NCBI GenBank assembly: GCA_030146225.1
Contig: JASLCA010000076.1
Location: 1 to 6,242 of the forward strand
Length of the DNA stretch: 6,242 nucleotides
Origin: Sphingobacterium sp.
Lineage (GTDB): Bacteria > Bacteroidota > Bacteroidia > Sphingobacteriales > Sphingobacteriaceae
Direction of reading: 5' to 3'
Shown: positions 6,233 to 6,242 of the stretch, one piece after another
How the letters are laid out: each line of letters opens with the position of its first letter
Numbering within the stretch: position 1 is the stretch's first letter
Position numbers and translations under genes: made by a program
Notes under the pieces: model-generated
Seen by the model: only the letters and a program-made list of their open reading frames with translations
What the model was told of the DNA's origin: nothing
The model's database searches: none

Positions 6233-6242
6233 GTTAGTTTTG
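6215..6242 (+). promoter_or_regulatory. Possible rightward promoter at the window edge
   Basis: On the + strand TTG (6215-6217) is followed after 17 nt by TAGTTTTG (6235-6242), an exact TAnnTTTG match whose last base is the last base of the window. It overlaps the leftward promoter of the regulator gene. Its target, if any, is outside the window. Confidence 0.33.

Overview
The window looks like a chromosomal piece of a Bacteroidota bacterium, most likely from the Sphingobacteriaceae (Sphingobacterium/Pedobacter type). The evidence is the gene families: a DUF4843 protein, a PKD-like family lipoprotein and a TPR-TlpA protein in a row, which is the usual tail of a SusC/SusD-type outer-membrane uptake operon. 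Promoter-like sites also match the Bacteroidota TAnnTTTG -7 element, and Shine-Dalgarno sequences are largely absent. The genus is an inference; the window contains no rRNA or other marker gene.

Left part (1-3580): three same-strand genes packed with 16- and 11-nt gaps. They are the 3' part of a DUF4843 gene cut by the window edge, a complete PKD-like lipoprotein gene, and a complete gene for an exported TPR-like/TlpA thioredoxin-fold protein. A strong intrinsic terminator (3542-3580) closes the unit. A SusC-like TonB-dependent receptor and a SusD-like lipoprotein are expected just upstream, outside the window. The three products would work at the cell surface or in the periplasm: two accessory proteins of an uptake system and one thiol-disulfide protein. 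The substrate cannot be read from this sequence.

Middle part (3581-5173): two independent single genes on the + strand. The first is an exported alpha/beta hydrolase (3779-4594), followed by a possible weak terminator hairpin (4618-4645). The second is an ElaA-family GNAT acetyltransferase (4721-5173) behind a TAAATTTG promoter-like element.

Right part (5154-6242): an AraC-family regulator on the - strand. It is convergent with the elaA-like gene and overlaps its 3' end by 20 nt. Its leader contains a good Bacteroidota-type promoter (6232-6200). A second consensus-like promoter facing right sits on the last bases of the window, so the regulator may be divergent from a target gene just outside.

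No RNA gene, CRISPR array, insertion sequence or phage gene was found. The content is mostly ordinary for this phylum. The most notable points are the thioredoxin protein tied to the uptake locus, the 20-nt tail-to-tail coding overlap, the face-to-face promoter candidates at the right edge, and a hydrolase whose usual catalytic acid is not obvious.
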